Source: Candidatus Thiodubiliella sp. (GTDB taxonomy: Bacteria > Pseudomonadota > Gammaproteobacteria > PS1 > Pseudothioglobaceae). From it: a DNA stretch of 64,000 nt. The stretch covers positions 1 through 64,000 of the forward strand of contig JAQRGB010000001.1 of NCBI GenBank assembly GCA_029237605.1, given 5' to 3'. The translations under genes and the position numbers were made by a program. Below the pieces are notes generated by a model. It was not told where the DNA came from and ran no database searches. It was given only the letters and a program-made list of their open reading frames with translations. Below are positions 47,677 through 58,620 of the stretch, piece by piece. How positions within the stretch are numbered: position 1 is the first letter of the stretch; each line of letters opens with the position of its first letter.

Positions 47677-48472
47677 GTTGTAAATCCTTAGTTAAATGTG
47701 GATGAATAGTTTTTAAAATGGCTTTAAATACTTGTTCGTTTCCAGCCACAACATTACCGGTTTCTAAATATTTATCACGGCCTGAAAAATCACCAATAAA
47801 ACCACCAGCTTCTTTAACTAAAAGAGCACCACCAGCAATGTCCCAAATATTGAGTTCAATTTCCCAAAAACCATCCATCCTACCAGCAGCTAAATATGCT
47901 AAATCAAGTGCTGCAGATCCTGCGCGACGAATTCCTGCGACTTTTGGATGAATAGCTTTAAACATTGCTAAGTAGGCATCTAAATGCTGTGGTACTTTAA
48001 AAGGAAAACCTGTGCCAATTAATGTATCTTTTAAGCCGTAAGTATTAGTAGTACGAATTCTTTGCTCGTTAAGATAGGCTCCTTGGCCTCTTGAGGCGGT
48101 AAACATTTCTTCTTTAAATGGGTCGTAAACCACAGCATGTGTTGCTTCATTGTTTTCGTATAAGGCGATAGAGACTGAGTATTGTGGAAAGCCATGTAAA
48201 TAATTAGTTGTACCGTCTAATGGGTCAACAATCCACTGAAATTGACTATTGCCTAAAATTTCACCATTTTCTTCACCTAAAATAGAATGATTAGGGAAAG
48301 CGTATTTTAACTCGTCTATAATAGCATCTTCAGCAGCTTTATCAACTTCAGAAACGAAATCATTGGCTGCTTTATTTTCAATAGTTAAAAGCTCAATTTG
48401 ATTGTGATATCTAAGAATTATATCACCAGCTTTTCTGGCAGCTTTAATGGCAATATTAAGCGTAGGATGCAT
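47672..48472 (-). CDS. suhB: Inositol-1-monophosphatase family protein SuhB
   Basis: Mg-dependent phosphatase which, in E. coli, also acts in rRNA transcription antitermination complexes. Metal-binding motifs are LGEENGE, VDPLDGTTNYLHGFP near residue 84 and the C-terminal WDIAGGALLVKEAGG. 266 aa, frame intact. It is divergent from trmJ, 56 nt away, a common pairing in gammaproteobacteria. Confidence 0.95.
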   Translation of the reverse strand: MHPTLNIAIKAARKAGDIILRYHNQIELLTIENKAANDFVSEVDKAAEDAIIDELKYAFPNHSILGEENGEILGNSQFQWIVDPLDGTTNYLHGFPQYSVSIALYENNEATHAVVYDPFKEEMFTASRGQGAYLNEQRIRTTNTYGLKDTLIGTGFPFKVPQHLDAYLAMFKAIHPKVAGIRRAGSAALDLAYLAAGRMDGFWEIELNIWDIAGGALLVKEAGGFIGDFSGRDKYLETGNVVAGNEQVFKAILKTIHPHLTKDLQQ

Positions 48473-48528
48473 AATAAAATAAAAATGAATAAGAAGTAAA
48501 TTATACCCATACCTTTGACAGAGTTAGA

Positions 48529-49230
48529 GTGGTTATGGTTAATACAACTGAGCCTGGTAATATTGGTGCAGCAGCTAGAGCGATGAAAAATATGAACTTA
48601 TCGCAGTTGACTTTGGTGAGCCCGCAAAACTACCCATCAGCCGTATCAACTGCTAGGGCAAGTGGCGCAGATGATGTGCTGTCTAATGCGATAGTCTGTG
48701 AATCTTTAATAGAGGCCTTACAAGGTGCACATTTAGTGATTGGCGCAAGTGCACGCCAACGCAATATTAAATGGAAGCAAATGGATGTCGTGCATGCTTG
48801 CTATGAGATTCAAAAAATTACTGCCATTGAAAGTCAAACTGTGGCAGTGGTATTTGGTACAGAAAAATATGGTTTGACCAATGAAGAACTGGATTTATGT
48901 CAAATACTTATGACTATTCCAGGAAATCCTAATTATTTTTCTTTGAATGTTGCTTCTGCTATTCAAGTCTTTGCCTATCAAAATTATGTCCATAACACTA
49001 CAACAGAATTTGATCAAAGTAGTAACAAGACAGCTAGCTTTGATGAATTAGAAAATTTTTACACTCATCTTTCTCAAGTATTAGAGCATATAGATTATTT
49101 TGAAGATAAGCGCCCTAAGGCTTTATTAATGCGTAGATTGCGTCGTTTCTTTGTTAGGGCGAATCCTGAGAAAGAAGAAGTGGCAATTTTCCGCGGTATT
49201 TTAAATAATATTAAACCGTTCTATAAATAA
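48529..49230 (+). CDS. trmJ: tRNA 2'-O-methyltransferase TrmJ
   Basis: SPOUT methyltransferase for position 32 of tRNAs. Motifs VMVNTTEPGNIGAAARAMKNM, VFGTEKYGLTNEEL and IPGNPNYFSLNVASAIQVFAY are typical. The only start in frame near the homology edge is GTG 48529; in-frame codons before it (DRVRV) look native but offer no start codon, so a few residues may be missing through a small error. 233 aa. It is divergent from suhB. Confidence 0.9.
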   Translation: MVMVNTTEPGNIGAAARAMKNMNLSQLTLVSPQNYPSAVSTARASGADDVLSNAIVCESLIEALQGAHLVIGASARQRNIKWKQMDVVHACYEIQKITAIESQTVAVVFGTEKYGLTNEELDLCQILMTIPGNPNYFSLNVASAIQVFAYQNYVHNTTTEFDQSSNKTASFDELENFYTHLSQVLEHIDYFEDKRPKALLMRRLRRFFVRANPEKEEVAIFRGILNNIKPFYK

Positions 49231-49267
49231 CATTTAAAAAATCAGATAGTCTATGACTTTTTTTGAA

Positions 49268-51118
49268 TTAATTTATTAATTTATTCATACGTCTAATAAA
49301 CTCAGATGGTTCTTTTAGCTGCCCACCTTCACTTAGTACCGCTTGATCAAACAATACTTTAGCTAAATCATCATCCATTTTAGTTTTAAGTTTTTTCACT
49401 AGTGGGTGTTTTGGATTAATTTCAAGAATTGGCTTAGTATCAGGAATATCTTGACCGAGTGATTTCATAATGCGCTCCATATTGCCACCCATTTCGTTTT
49501 CATCGGCTACCAAGCAAGAAGGAGACTCGCTAAGACGATTAGAGATTTTGACTTCTTTAACTTGTGATTCAAGAATTTTGTTGAGGTTTTTAATGACTTT
49601 TTCGTAGTCTTTGAAAACCTCTTCTTTTATTTTTTTGTCTTCTTTAGAATCTAAATCTTCTAAATCTCCTTTAGCAATTGATTTAAGTGGAATGCCATCA
49701 AACTCTCCAAAATTATTTACCATCCATTCATCAACACGATCAGACAATAATAGAACTTCAATATCAAGTCGGATCGTAGCCATGTCGTTCTGTGAACCTT
49801 TAGCGGCTTCATAAGTTTCAGCAGCAATGTAATAAATAGCTTTTTGATCTTTTTGCATACTTTTAACGTAGCATTCAAGAGTTCCTGTTTGCGTTGCGTC
49901 GTCGCTTTTATTAGTAGTAAAACGCAACAGTTTGGCAATTTTGTTTTTATTAGAAAAATCTTCAACCACACCTTCTTTCATTACCATACCAAATTCTTTC
50001 CAAAAAGTGGCGTATATTTCAGGCTTATTCTTTGCCATTTTTTCTAACTCTTTTAAAATACGACTAACTGAAGCTTTGCGAATTGTGTCAATTACTTTGT
50101 TACCTTGTAAAATTTCTCTAGAAATATTCAAAGATAAATCGGCAGTATCAATAACGCCTTTAACAAAGCGTAGGTAAAGAGGCATTAATTCTTCGTTGTC
50201 TTCCATAATAAATACACGTTTAGCATATAATTTAATACCACCTTTACGCTTAGGCTCCCACATATCAAAGGGTGCTTTTGATGGGATATAAAGTAATGAT
50301 ATGTAGTTCAAGTTACCTTCAACATGGTTGTGTAACTGTGTGAGTGGCGTTTCAAAATCAAAAGTCAGTGATTTATAAAACTCATCGTAATCTTTTTGTT
50401 TAAGGCTAGCCTTATCTTGCGTCCAAAAGGCATTTGCTTTATTAACCGCTTCATATTCAATATCTTTACTATCTTCTGAAGGTTTGATCATCATAATCGG
50501 CACAGTAATATGGTCAGAATACTTGCTGATAATGTCACGCAGACGGTTTTCATGTAAAAATTCAGCCTCATCTTTTCTAATATGTAAAGTGATTGAGGTA
50601 CCGAACTCAGGACAGTCTACTTTTTCAGTAGAGTATTTGCCCTTACCATTTGACGTCCATTGTATACCTTTTTTTACTTTGCTACCAGCTTTTCTAGTGG
50701 TTAACACCACTTTGTCAGCAACTATAAACGCAGAATAAAACCCTACTCCAAATTGACCGATAAGATTGCTATTTTGCGCTTGCTTTTCATCTAAACCTTT
50801 GAGAAATTTTTTAGTTCCAGAATTGGCAATAGTGCCGATGTTTTTATTGACTTCAGCTTCTGTCATGCCAATACCGTTATCACTGATAGTAACGGTATTT
50901 TTGTTTTTATTAACATCAATATAGATGGCTAAATTTTCTTTGCCTTCAACTAAAGAATCATTTGAAAGAGACTCAAATTTAAGCTTGTCAATCGCATCAG
51001 AGGCATTTGAGATCAACTCTCTAAGAAAAATTTCTTTATTTGAATACAAAGAATGAATCATTAAATCTAGTAATTGCGAGACTTCTGTTTGAAAAGTATG
51101 TGTTTGTTTTTCTGCCAT
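49268..51118 (-). CDS. htpG: Chaperone protein HtpG (Hsp90)
   Basis: ATP-dependent chaperone. GHKL motifs are near the N-terminus: ELISNASDAIDKL, ITISDNGIGM-type sequence, and GQFGVGFYSAFIVAD. The middle domain and C-terminal dimerisation domain follow. An adapter (49766-49795) is translated in frame as [10 protein letters not shown] near residue 445, replacing native residues before IEVLLLSDRVDEW. 616 aa fits the family (E. coli 624 aa). Confidence 0.95.
   Translation of the reverse strand: MAEKQTHTFQTEVSQLLDLMIHSLYSNKEIFLRELISNASDAIDKLKFESLSNDSLVEGKENLAIYIDVNKNKNTVTISDNGIGMTEAEVNKNIGTIANSGTKKFLKGLDEKQAQNSNLIGQFGVGFYSAFIVADKVVLTTRKAGSKVKKGIQWTSNGKGKYSTEKVDCPEFGTSITLHIRKDEAEFLHENRLRDIISKYSDHITVPIMMIKPSEDSKDIEYEAVNKANAFWTQDKASLKQKDYDEFYKSLTFDFETPLTQLHNHVEGNLNYISLLYIPSKAPFDMWEPKRKGGIKLYAKRVFIMEDNEELMPLYLRFVKGVIDTADLSLNISREILQGNKVIDTIRKASVSRILKELEKMAKNKPEIYATFWKEFGMVMKEGVVEDFSNKNKIAKLLRFTTNKSDDATQTGTLECYVKSMQKDQKAIYYIAAETYEAAKGSQNDMATIRLDIEVLLLSDRVDEWMVNNFGEFDGIPLKSIAKGDLEDLDSKEDKKIKEEVFKDYEKVIKNLNKILESQVKEVKISNRLSESPSCLVADENEMGGNMERIMKSLGQDIPDTKPILEINPKHPLVKKLKTKMDDDLAKVLFDQAVLSEGGQLKEPSEFIRRMNKLIN
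49766..49795 (+). other. Sequencing-adapter remnant (adapter 2, 30 nt) in htpG
   Basis: First 30 nt of adapter 2 on the strand opposite htpG. The frame is kept, but ten residues are artificial. Confidence 0.94.
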
Positions 51119-51183
51119 TTTTTTGTTCTATATTATGCGTTAAAATATATTAATATGGGCAGAATGGAAAAAATCAACTAAGA

Positions 51184-52061
51184 ATGCAAAAAGAAATTAA
51201 AAAATTTATCTCATATTTAAAAGTTGAGCGTAATTACGCATTAAATACACAGCAGGCGTATGAAAAGGATTTACATCAATTATTGAGGTTCTTGCAAGAA
51301 AAAACATAACTAATTGGAATAATGTTACCACGGAGCATTTAACTTTATTAGTGATGAAAATGCGTCATCATGGCATTAGTGGACGTAGTATTCGCCGCCA
51401 TTTATCTTCTGTGCGGGGATTTTTAGCCTATTTATTCACTCATAAAATCATATCAAGTAACTGTGCCTTGGATTTACAATCTCCTAAAATTAATCAAAAT
51501 TTACCAAAAATACTAGATTATGAACAAATTGTAATATTAGCTACTCCAAGATCACAACTAGTTAAGGAGCTGCGAGATGTTGCAATTATCGAGGTTATTT
51601 ATTCTTGTGGACTTAGAGTATCGGAGTTGGTTTCATTAGATATAAATTCAATCGATAACATTCAGGGATTCTTACAGGTGATGGGAAAAGGTTCAAAAAT
51701 GCGAAACACACCATTTGGTAAGCCAGCACAAAGGGCAATTGCAAATTATCTGCAAAAAATAAATATTAATCAAGGTCAAGGTGCGTTATTTCTTAATAAT
51801 AAACAACAAAGAATAAGCGTCAGATCTGTACAAGAAATGATTAAAAAACGTGCGCTAGAAATTGGTATTAAGGTTGGCGTATACCCACATATGTTACGTC
51901 ATGCTGCGGCAACGCATTTTCTACAGTCTAGTCATGATTTACGTAGTGTACAAGACTTTTTAGGACATGAAAGTATTAAATCAACACAGGTATATACACA
52001 TTTAGATTTCTTGGAATTATCAAAAGTATATGATAAATTTCACCCGAGAGCGAAAAAATGA
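51184..52061 (+). CDS. xerC: Site-specific tyrosine recombinase XerC, frameshifted at an A6 run
   Basis: Resolves chromosome dimers at dif with XerD. The true start is ATG 51184 (MQKEIKKFISYLKVERNYAL). An A6 run (51299-51304) needs one more A to read EKNITNWNNVTTEHL and join the longer frame. Catalytic residues are visible: Arg in SCGLRVSELVSL, His-x-x-Arg in PHMLRHAAATHF, His in FLGHESIKST and Tyr in QVYTHLDF. The ending [12 protein letters not shown] is characteristic of XerC rather than XerD. A naive start would be 51351. It overlaps tsaC by 4 nt. Confidence 0.92.
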
Positions 52062-52591
52062 GTTTTCAAATTCGATTAGCAGCAAAAATACTAAATTTAG
52101 GCGGAGTGGTTAGTAACCCAACAGATACTATTCAAGGTTTGACCTGTTTACCTTATGAACAATCTATACAAAAAATGCTGTATTTAAAGCGTAGAAACCC
52201 TGCAAAGGGTTTAATCTTACTTGCCAATGATGTATGTTTTTTTCATCCGTATGTGGAAGACGAGAGTTTATTAGCGCAAATAAACTCACAAAAACAGCCA
52301 ACCACCTACCTATTAAAAGCAAATAAAAACGTACCAAGGTTGATTACCGGTGATTTTGACACGGTTGCTGTGCGTTTGACAGATGATACTTTGATTAGCT
52401 CCTTGTGTGAGAGATTAAGCAGTGCATTGCTTTCTAGCAGTGCTAATATTTCTGGAAAACCTGTTGCAACAAACATTCTTGAATTAAATGTAGTTTTTAA
52501 GCAAGAATTGGATTTTATTATCACGCCAAAAAACTATAATAGCCAACCATCACAAATTATTAATTTACAAACAGGAGAGAGGTTAAGATGA
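52058..52591 (+). CDS. tsaC: L-threonylcarbamoyladenylate synthase (YrdC family)
   Basis: Makes the activated intermediate for tRNA t6A37. It shows the YrdC core [18 protein letters not shown] near residue 15, [21 protein letters not shown] and [14 protein letters not shown]. 177 aa, near E. coli TsaC (190 aa). It overlaps xerC and hemF by 4 nt each, so the three are probably coupled. Confidence 0.93.
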   Translation: MSFQIRLAAKILNLGGVVSNPTDTIQGLTCLPYEQSIQKMLYLKRRNPAKGLILLANDVCFFHPYVEDESLLAQINSQKQPTTYLLKANKNVPRLITGDFDTVAVRLTDDTLISSLCERLSSALLSSSANISGKPVATNILELNVVFKQELDFIITPKNYNSQPSQIINLQTGERLR

Positions 52592-53496
52592 TTGAACAAA
52601 TTAAAACTTATTTACTGAGTTTACAGGCAAATATTTGTGCGCAATTAGAAGCTATTGATGGCGAGGCGATTTTTATTAAAGATAAGTGGAAAAAGCTTAA
52701 CGATAAAGGCAGCGGGCTAACTAGAGTACTCGCTAATGGCAAAGTATTTGAGCAAGCAGGTGTGAATTACTCAATTGTACATGGTGATTATATGCCAGTT
52801 TCTGCTACAACACTTAGACCTGAATTAGTAGGGCGCCGCTTTACTGCTTTAGGAGTATCGTTAGTAATTCATCCACGCAACCCTTATGTGCCAACTTCAC
52901 ACGCTAATGTGCGTTTTTTCTTAGCAGAAAAAGATGGGGAAGTCCCAATTTGGTGGTTTGGTGGTGGCTTTGATTTAACACCTTATTACGGTTTTGATGA
53001 AGATTGTATTTTTTGGCACCAAAGTGCTAAAAATTCTTGCATACCATTTGGCGATAAAATATATCCAAAATATAAAAAGTGGTGCGATGATTACTTTTAT
53101 ATAAAGCACCGAGATGAACAACGCGGGATCGGTGGTTTATTCTTTGATGATTTAAATAAAGATGGCTTTGATAAATGTTTTGCCTTTATAAAAAGTGTTG
53201 GTGATACTTATATTATGGCTTACCGACCGATTGTTGAAAAACGTAAAGACACCGTGTATAGTGACAATGAAAGGCAATTCCAGTTGTATCGCCGTGGTCG
53301 CTACGTGGAGTTTAATTTGATTTATGATCGTGGCACACTGTTTGGCTTGCAAACAGGTGGGCGTGTAGAATCAATATTAATATCATTACCACCAAAAGTA
53401 GCATGGGAATATAAATATCAGCCAAAGGCAAATAGCCCAGAAGCCAAATTATACGAATATTATCTTAGACCAAAGGATTGGGTTGATGCAAATTAA
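52588..53496 (+). CDS. hemF: Oxygen-dependent coproporphyrinogen III oxidase
   Basis: Heme biosynthesis step using O2. It shows GGSG-like [16 protein letters not shown], the [21 protein letters not shown] motif, [18 protein letters not shown], and [20 protein letters not shown]. 302 aa matches the family. Its presence indicates the organism can make heme when oxygen is available. It overlaps tusA by 11 nt. Confidence 0.96.
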   Translation: MIEQIKTYLLSLQANICAQLEAIDGEAIFIKDKWKKLNDKGSGLTRVLANGKVFEQAGVNYSIVHGDYMPVSATTLRPELVGRRFTALGVSLVIHPRNPYVPTSHANVRFFLAEKDGEVPIWWFGGGFDLTPYYGFDEDCIFWHQSAKNSCIPFGDKIYPKYKKWCDDYFYIKHRDEQRGIGGLFFDDLNKDGFDKCFAFIKSVGDTYIMAYRPIVEKRKDTVYSDNERQFQLYRRGRYVEFNLIYDRGTLFGLQTGGRVESILISLPPKVAWEYKYQPKANSPEAKLYEYYLRPKDWVDAN

Positions 53497-53710
53497 TCTA
53501 GACACTAAAAGATTACTATGTCCTATGCCAGTTATTCGACTAGGGGAAATTATTGAAAAAATTGATACTGGTGATACTATTCAGATAATCGCTACAGATC
53601 CTGGTGTATTACATGATATACCTGCCTGGTGTAAGGTTCACGGACACAAAATACTTGCTTGTGATAAAAAAAATGACGAGATTATTTTAATGGTAGAAAA
53701 AATAGGGTAG
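53486..53710 (+). CDS. tusA: TusA/SirA-family sulfur carrier protein
   Basis: 74-aa protein with the signature [12 protein letters not shown], whose Cys near residue 13 carries persulfide sulfur. The family relays sulfur for tRNA thiolation and, in sulfur oxidisers, takes part in cytoplasmic sulfur oxidation. Here it is next to hemF, not to dsr or hdr genes, so the role is open. ATG 53486 is preferred; an upstream start at 53483 adds one Met. Confidence 0.85.
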   Translation: MQINLDTKRLLCPMPVIRLGEIIEKIDTGDTIQIIATDPGVLHDIPAWCKVHGHKILACDKKNDEIILMVEKIG

Positions 53711-53818
53711 AATTACATAATTATTGTTTGTAAATAATGATAAAAACTTTGTTTGTAACGGCGCAGACTGTTTAACAACGATTGTTAATAACTAAAATTA
53801 TTTTAAATAGGAGAATAT

Positions 53819-55233
53819 ATGTCTGCAAAAGATGTAATGAAGATAATAAAAGATAATAAAGTAAAATTTATTGATTTTCGTTTTACTGACACCAAAGGTA
53901 AAGAACAACACGTTAGTGTACCAGCTCATACTATTAATAGTGAAAAATTAGAAGAAGGTCAAATGTTTGATGGATCTTCAATCACTGGCTGGAAGCCAAT
54001 TAATGAATCTGATATGATTATGAAGCCAGATGTAGAAACAGCAGTTTTAGACCCATTCACTGAAGAATCTACTTTGAATATTACTTGTGATATTATTGAA
54101 TCAAATGATATGCAAGGTTATGAAAAAGATCCTCGCTCTATCGCTAAACGCGCTGAAGCTTATTTAAATAAAACAGGTATTGGAGATACTGCTTATTTTG
54201 GCAATGAGCCGGAATTCTTTATTTTTGATAGCGTTAAGTGGGATACAGGTTTTGGTCTAGGTAAAGCATTTTATGAAATTCATTCTGAAGAGGCTGACTG
54301 GGAGTCAGGTTCTGATTTAGAAGGTGGTAATAAAGGGCACCGTCCTAGAATTAAAGGTGGTTACTTTCCAGTGCCACCTATAGATTCATTACATGATTTG
54401 CGTGCTCAAATGTGTTTGGCAATTGAAGAGATGGGAGTTCCCACCGAAGTACATCACCATGAAGTAGGCACAGCAGGTCAATGTGAAATAGGTGCTTTAT
54501 TTAATACTTTAGTAAAAAAGCAGATGAGACTCAAATCTTGAAATATTGTATCCATAATGTAGCACATATCTATGGTAAAACAGCAACTTTTATGCCTAAG
54601 CCAATTGCAGTTGATAATGGTAATGGTATGCACGTCCACCAGTCAATTATTAAAAATGGTAAAAACTTATTTGATGGTAATGAGTATGGTAATTTAAGTC
54701 AAATTGCACTTTACTATATTGGCGGGATTATCAAACATGCTAAAGCACTTAATGCCTTTACTAATTCTTCTACTAACTCTTATAAGCGTTTAGTGCCAGG
54801 TTTTGAAGCTCCAGAAATGTTAGTATATTCAGCTAAGAATCGTTCTGCTGCTATTCGTATTCCTTTTGTGTCCAGTCCAAAAGGTCGCCGTATTGAAGTA
54901 CGTTTTCCAGATCCAACAGCAAATCCATATCTTGCATTTTCAGCTATGCTAATGGCTGGTCTTGATGGTATTAAAAATAAGATTGACCCAGGAAAGCCAT
55001 GTGATGAAGATTTATATGAATTGACAGAAAATGAAAAAGCGTCTATTCCTAGGGTTTGTAGCTCATTAGGTCAAGCACTTAAGGCTTTAAGTAAAGATCG
55101 TGAGTTTTTAAAGCAAGGTGGTGTGTTTACTGACAATGTAATTAACTCATTTATTGAAATTAAAATGGAAGAGGTAACGGCGTTACAAGCCTCCCCTCAT
55201 CCTGTTGAGTTTGATATGTATTACAGCTGTTAA
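53819..55233 (+). CDS. glnA: Glutamine synthetase, frameshifted at an A6 run
   Basis: Assimilates ammonia into glutamine. The N-terminal part has [21 protein letters not shown] and EPEFFIFD, then [19 protein letters not shown]. At an A6 run (54514-54519) the frame is lost. With A7 it reads [20 protein letters not shown] and continues [20 protein letters not shown]. The C-terminal adenylylation region has DLYELTENE, with the Tyr modified in the E. coli enzyme, which fits GlnD/PII control. As given: 240-aa and 231-aa pieces. AGGAG precedes the start. A strong terminator follows. Confidence 0.95.
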
Positions 55234-55254
55234 TAAAATTTAGTTTTAACCAAT

Positions 55255-55284
55255 AAAAAAGCCGTACTTTATACGGCTTTTTTT
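55255..55284 (+). terminator. Rho-independent terminator after glnA
   Basis: A-run followed by GCCGTA-CTTTA-TACGGC and TTTTTTT, a classical intrinsic terminator 21 nt after the glnA stop. The A/T flanks extend the stem, so it could also work on the other strand. Confidence 0.9.
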
Positions 55285-55320
55285 ATATCCAAAAATATGT
55301 AAAATGATAAAACTTATTTA

Positions 55321-56292
55321 ATGAGACAACTTATGAAAGAATTAAAACATGATTGGGAATTAACAGAAGTTGAGGGTTTATTTGCACTATCTTTTAATGA
55401 TTTGTTATTTCAAGCACATACGATTCATAGAGAGAATTTCAACCCAAATCAAGTGCAAGTAAGCTCTTTATTAAATATTAAAATAGGTGCTTGCCCTGAA
55501 GATTGCTCGTATTGCTCGCAAAGCTCTAAATACGACACAGGTTTAAAACGTGAAAAACTAATGGAGGTTGATGTGGTGCTTAGTCAAGCACAAGAAGCTA
55601 AATGCAATGGCGCAACACGTTTTTGTATGGGTGCTGCATGGCGCAATCCTACCGATAAAAGTTTAGACAAAATTATTCCAATGATTCAAGGAGTTAATGC
55701 AATGGGTATGGAGACTTGTGTAACCTTAGGTATGTTGACACAAGAACAGGCCTTTACTCTAAAAGAAGCAGGTTTGGATTACTATAACCATAATATAGAT
55801 ACATCAGAAGAGAACTACTCAAATGTAATTACTACGCGTAACTTTCAAGACCGTTTAAACACTTTAGAATTTGTACAAAATGCTGATATTAATATATGCA
55901 GTGGTGGTATTTTAGGCTTAGGTGAAGAGCAGGTTGATAGGGCTTCTATGTTATGTTCTTTGGCTAACTTAAAGCAACACCCTAGCAGTATACCATTAAA
56001 TCTATTAGTGCCAATTCCTGGCACACCGTTCGAGAGGATTGAGCCACCAACAGAAAGCGAGTTTGTACGCACTATCGCTGTGGCGCGTATTATGATGCCA
56101 GAATCAGTAATACGTTTATCAGCAGGACGCGCAGAAATGGGTGAAGCTATGCATGCACTGTGCTTTTTTGCTGGTGCAAACTCTATCTTTTATGGAGATA
56201 AGTTGCTAACAACGGATAACTCAGATACTAACACTGATCAAATTTTATTTGAGAGATTAGGCATTAACCAACAATTATTAAACGTTCATTAA
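55321..56292 (+). CDS. bioB: Biotin synthase
   Basis: Radical-SAM enzyme inserting sulfur into dethiobiotin. The SAM-cluster motif [10 protein letters not shown] is near residue 58. [36 protein letters not shown] and [11 protein letters not shown] follow. 323 aa. The frame is intact. It overlaps the convergent murG by 15 nt. No other bio genes are in the window. Confidence 0.96.
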   Translation: MRQLMKELKHDWELTEVEGLFALSFNDLLFQAHTIHRENFNPNQVQVSSLLNIKIGACPEDCSYCSQSSKYDTGLKREKLMEVDVVLSQAQEAKCNGATRFCMGAAWRNPTDKSLDKIIPMIQGVNAMGMETCVTLGMLTQEQAFTLKEAGLDYYNHNIDTSEENYSNVITTRNFQDRLNTLEFVQNADINICSGGILGLGEEQVDRASMLCSLANLKQHPSSIPLNLLVPIPGTPFERIEPPTESEFVRTIAVARIMMPESVIRLSAGRAEMGEAMHALCFFAGANSIFYGDKLLTTDNSDTNTDQILFERLGINQQLLNVH

Positions 56293-57300
56293 ATAATTAC
56301 TAATTAGATTTGCAGCATTAGGTTTTGCTAGTTTTTTAGCATTTTCTGACATTTTATGAATTTGTATTTTATCTAGCTTAAGTATGGTTTTTTCAAGCAA
56401 CCCAAGGGTTAAATCTTTTTGTTCGATCAGTATACCAGCATTGTTATCGGCTAAGATTTTAGCATTATAGAATTGATGATTGTCAATAGCATGAGGTAAG
56501 GGGATTAAGATACTAGGTTTAGCTGATAGCATCAATTCTGAAATAGTCATCGCGCCAGAACGACACAAAACAACATCTGCCCATGCATAAGCCTGAGATA
56601 TGTCATCAATAAACGCTGTTATTTTCGCGTTTTTATTACTATATTGAGTTTGAACATTACTTAGATGCTGTTTGCCAGTCTGGTGCCAAATATTAATGTC
56701 AATATTAAGTGTACTAACAATATCATTAATAGGTTTAGACCCTAGACTACCACCAATAATTAATAAATTAAGTTTTTCATTATTAATACTGTTTTTTTTA
56801 GGTTTAAACAATATAGGGTTTCCAGAGGTTATCGCATCATTAAACACACCATCAAAGGCTTGAAAGGTTTGTATGGCAAATCTAGATAAGACCTTGTTAG
56901 TTGTGCCAGGGATTGAATTTTGCTCATGAATCACCAAAGGGATACGCAATAACCAAGATATTACGCCACCAATACCTGAGACAAAACCGCCCATACCCAA
57001 CACTACATCAGGCTTGATGTGAACAAATATTTTAAATGCTTGAAATAGGGCGATTGACAATAAAAAAGGCGACTTAATAAGTGCTAATAGATTCTTACCA
57101 CGTAAACCAACAGCGTTTATATTATAAAGTTTGATATTATGTTTAGGTACTAAGGTATTTTCCATACCATATTTCGAACCCAGCCACTTTACATTGACAG
57201 AATTTGTGCTTAATTCTTTCGCAATCGCCAAGGCAGGAAATATATGACCACCAGTTCCACCAGCCATAATTAGAATGACTTTATTGTGTGTTTTAGACAT
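56278..57300 (-). CDS. murG: UDP-GlcNAc transferase MurG (lipid II synthesis)
   Basis: Adds GlcNAc to lipid I on the inner face of the cytoplasmic membrane. The N-terminal [42 protein letters not shown], the C-domain [12 protein letters not shown] and [12 protein letters not shown] are the MurG signatures. 340 aa. It overlaps ftsW by 8 nt, the conserved ftsW-murG order of the division and cell-wall cluster; the rest of that cluster is not here. Confidence 0.95.
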   Translation of the reverse strand: MSKTHNKVILIMAGGTGGHIFPALAIAKELSTNSVNVKWLGSKYGMENTLVPKHNIKLYNINAVGLRGKNLLALIKSPFLLSIALFQAFKIFVHIKPDVVLGMGGFVSGIGGVISWLLRIPLVIHEQNSIPGTTNKVLSRFAIQTFQAFDGVFNDAITSGNPILFKPKKNSINNEKLNLLIIGGSLGSKPINDIVSTLNIDINIWHQTGKQHLSNVQTQYSNKNAKITAFIDDISQAYAWADVVLCRSGAMTISELMLSAKPSILIPLPHAIDNHQFYNAKILADNNAGILIEQKDLTLGLLEKTILKLDKIQIHKMSENAKKLAKPNAANLISNYLMNV

Positions 57301-58420
57301 ATTTTTTTCGTTTGCTGTAATCAGCTCTGTTTTCCATATCTATTCTGAGTAATAATGCTAGTGCAATAATAATAAAAAACATACTGCTTCCGCCATAACT
57401 AATTAATGGCAAAGTAAAACCTTTAATAGGCATTAAACCAATATTCATTGCAATATTTACACTAATTTGCATAGATAGCCATGAACAGATAGCGTAAGCA
57501 ATATAGTAGCTGTATTTTCTACCATCTTTAGATGCTCTAGCAGCAATCTTAAAGCCTTTGATTAAAATATAAGTAAAGCTGCCTAAAATAAACAACATAC
57601 CAATAATACCAAGTTCTTCACCAGTTATGGAAAAAATCATGTCGGTATGCGGTTCTGGTAATTTTGTGTATTTTTGAATACCAGCTCCTAACCCTGTGCC
57701 GAACCAATCACCTCTAGCTATACCAAGTAAAGCTTGTTTGGTTTGATATACACCATGCTCCCCCCATAAATCATTGGTCCAAAATGATATTGCTCTATTC
57801 CATCTTACTGGGTTGAAATAAACAAAAACATAAAATACAAATAAAATTGTGCTACCAATATAAATTAATTCTTTAACATAAGATCCAGCTATAAATACCA
57901 TAATAAGTGCCGTTACGGTAATAATAATAGTAGCACCAAGGTCGGTTTCCGCCATAGTGAGTGCACCAGACAAACTAACAATAAACAAGGTCTTTAAAAG
58001 TCCTTTTAACGATTTAGTTACATTTTCTTCTTGTTCAACTAAGAAATTAGCCATAAATAAAATCATAGCTACTTTCATCATCTCAGAAGGCTGAAAGTTA
58101 AATAATCCTAAATCAATCCAACGATAAGCTCCATTAATATTCCCAGCCCCAATGCCAGGAATAAATACTAGAAAAAGCAATAAAAGCGTAATATTAAAAG
58201 CAAGTAAAGAGTGTTTTTTAAAAAATGAAAGTGGCAATTTCAAGATAAAAAAACCAACAAAAGAACTTAAAGAGATGAAAATACCTTGCTTGATAGCGAA
58301 AGAAAAAGTACTAAAGTGCCCAACTGAAGCGGAAGATGATATTATCCAGCCAAATATAGTTAATGCTAAAATGGCAAATAATAGTTTTTTATCAGGTTTT
58401 TGTTCAATTCTATCAAACAT
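57293..58420 (-). CDS. ftsW: Peptidoglycan glycosyltransferase FtsW
   Basis: SEDS-family polymerase of the divisome with about ten membrane helices. Recognisable stretches are [19 protein letters not shown] (SEDS catalytic region), [13 protein letters not shown] and the C-terminal [20 protein letters not shown]. 375 aa, frame intact. It is expressed with murG. Confidence 0.95.
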   Translation of the reverse strand: MFDRIEQKPDKKLLFAILALTIFGWIISSSASVGHFSTFSFAIKQGIFISLSSFVGFFILKLPLSFFKKHSLLAFNITLLLLFLVFIPGIGAGNINGAYRWIDLGLFNFQPSEMMKVAMILFMANFLVEQEENVTKSLKGLLKTLFIVSLSGALTMAETDLGATIIITVTALIMVFIAGSYVKELIYIGSTILFVFYVFVYFNPVRWNRAISFWTNDLWGEHGVYQTKQALLGIARGDWFGTGLGAGIQKYTKLPEPHTDMIFSITGEELGIIGMLFILGSFTYILIKGFKIAARASKDGRKYSYYIAYAICSWLSMQISVNIAMNIGLMPIKGFTLPLISYGGSSMFFIIIALALLLRIDMENRADYSKRKKYV

Positions 58421-58620
58421 AAGTATTATATTTTATCCTATTTAAAGATCTTTGCATAAAAATGAATGATTATCAAAAACTCACTTCTCACCGGTTTAAT
58501 AATTTTTTAAAATTTAATTTTAGGTATTTGCTTATATTTATGCAAAAGTCTCTATTTATTTAAGTTAGGCGGATAGTTAGTATGGGATAATATTGCGTTT
58601 TATTTATTAAATGCACGTAT

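Noticed and set aside
53712-53818. Sigma-54 promoter upstream of glnA
   Set aside because: No convincing GG-N10-GC element was found; the spacer is AT-rich and no alternative could be supported.
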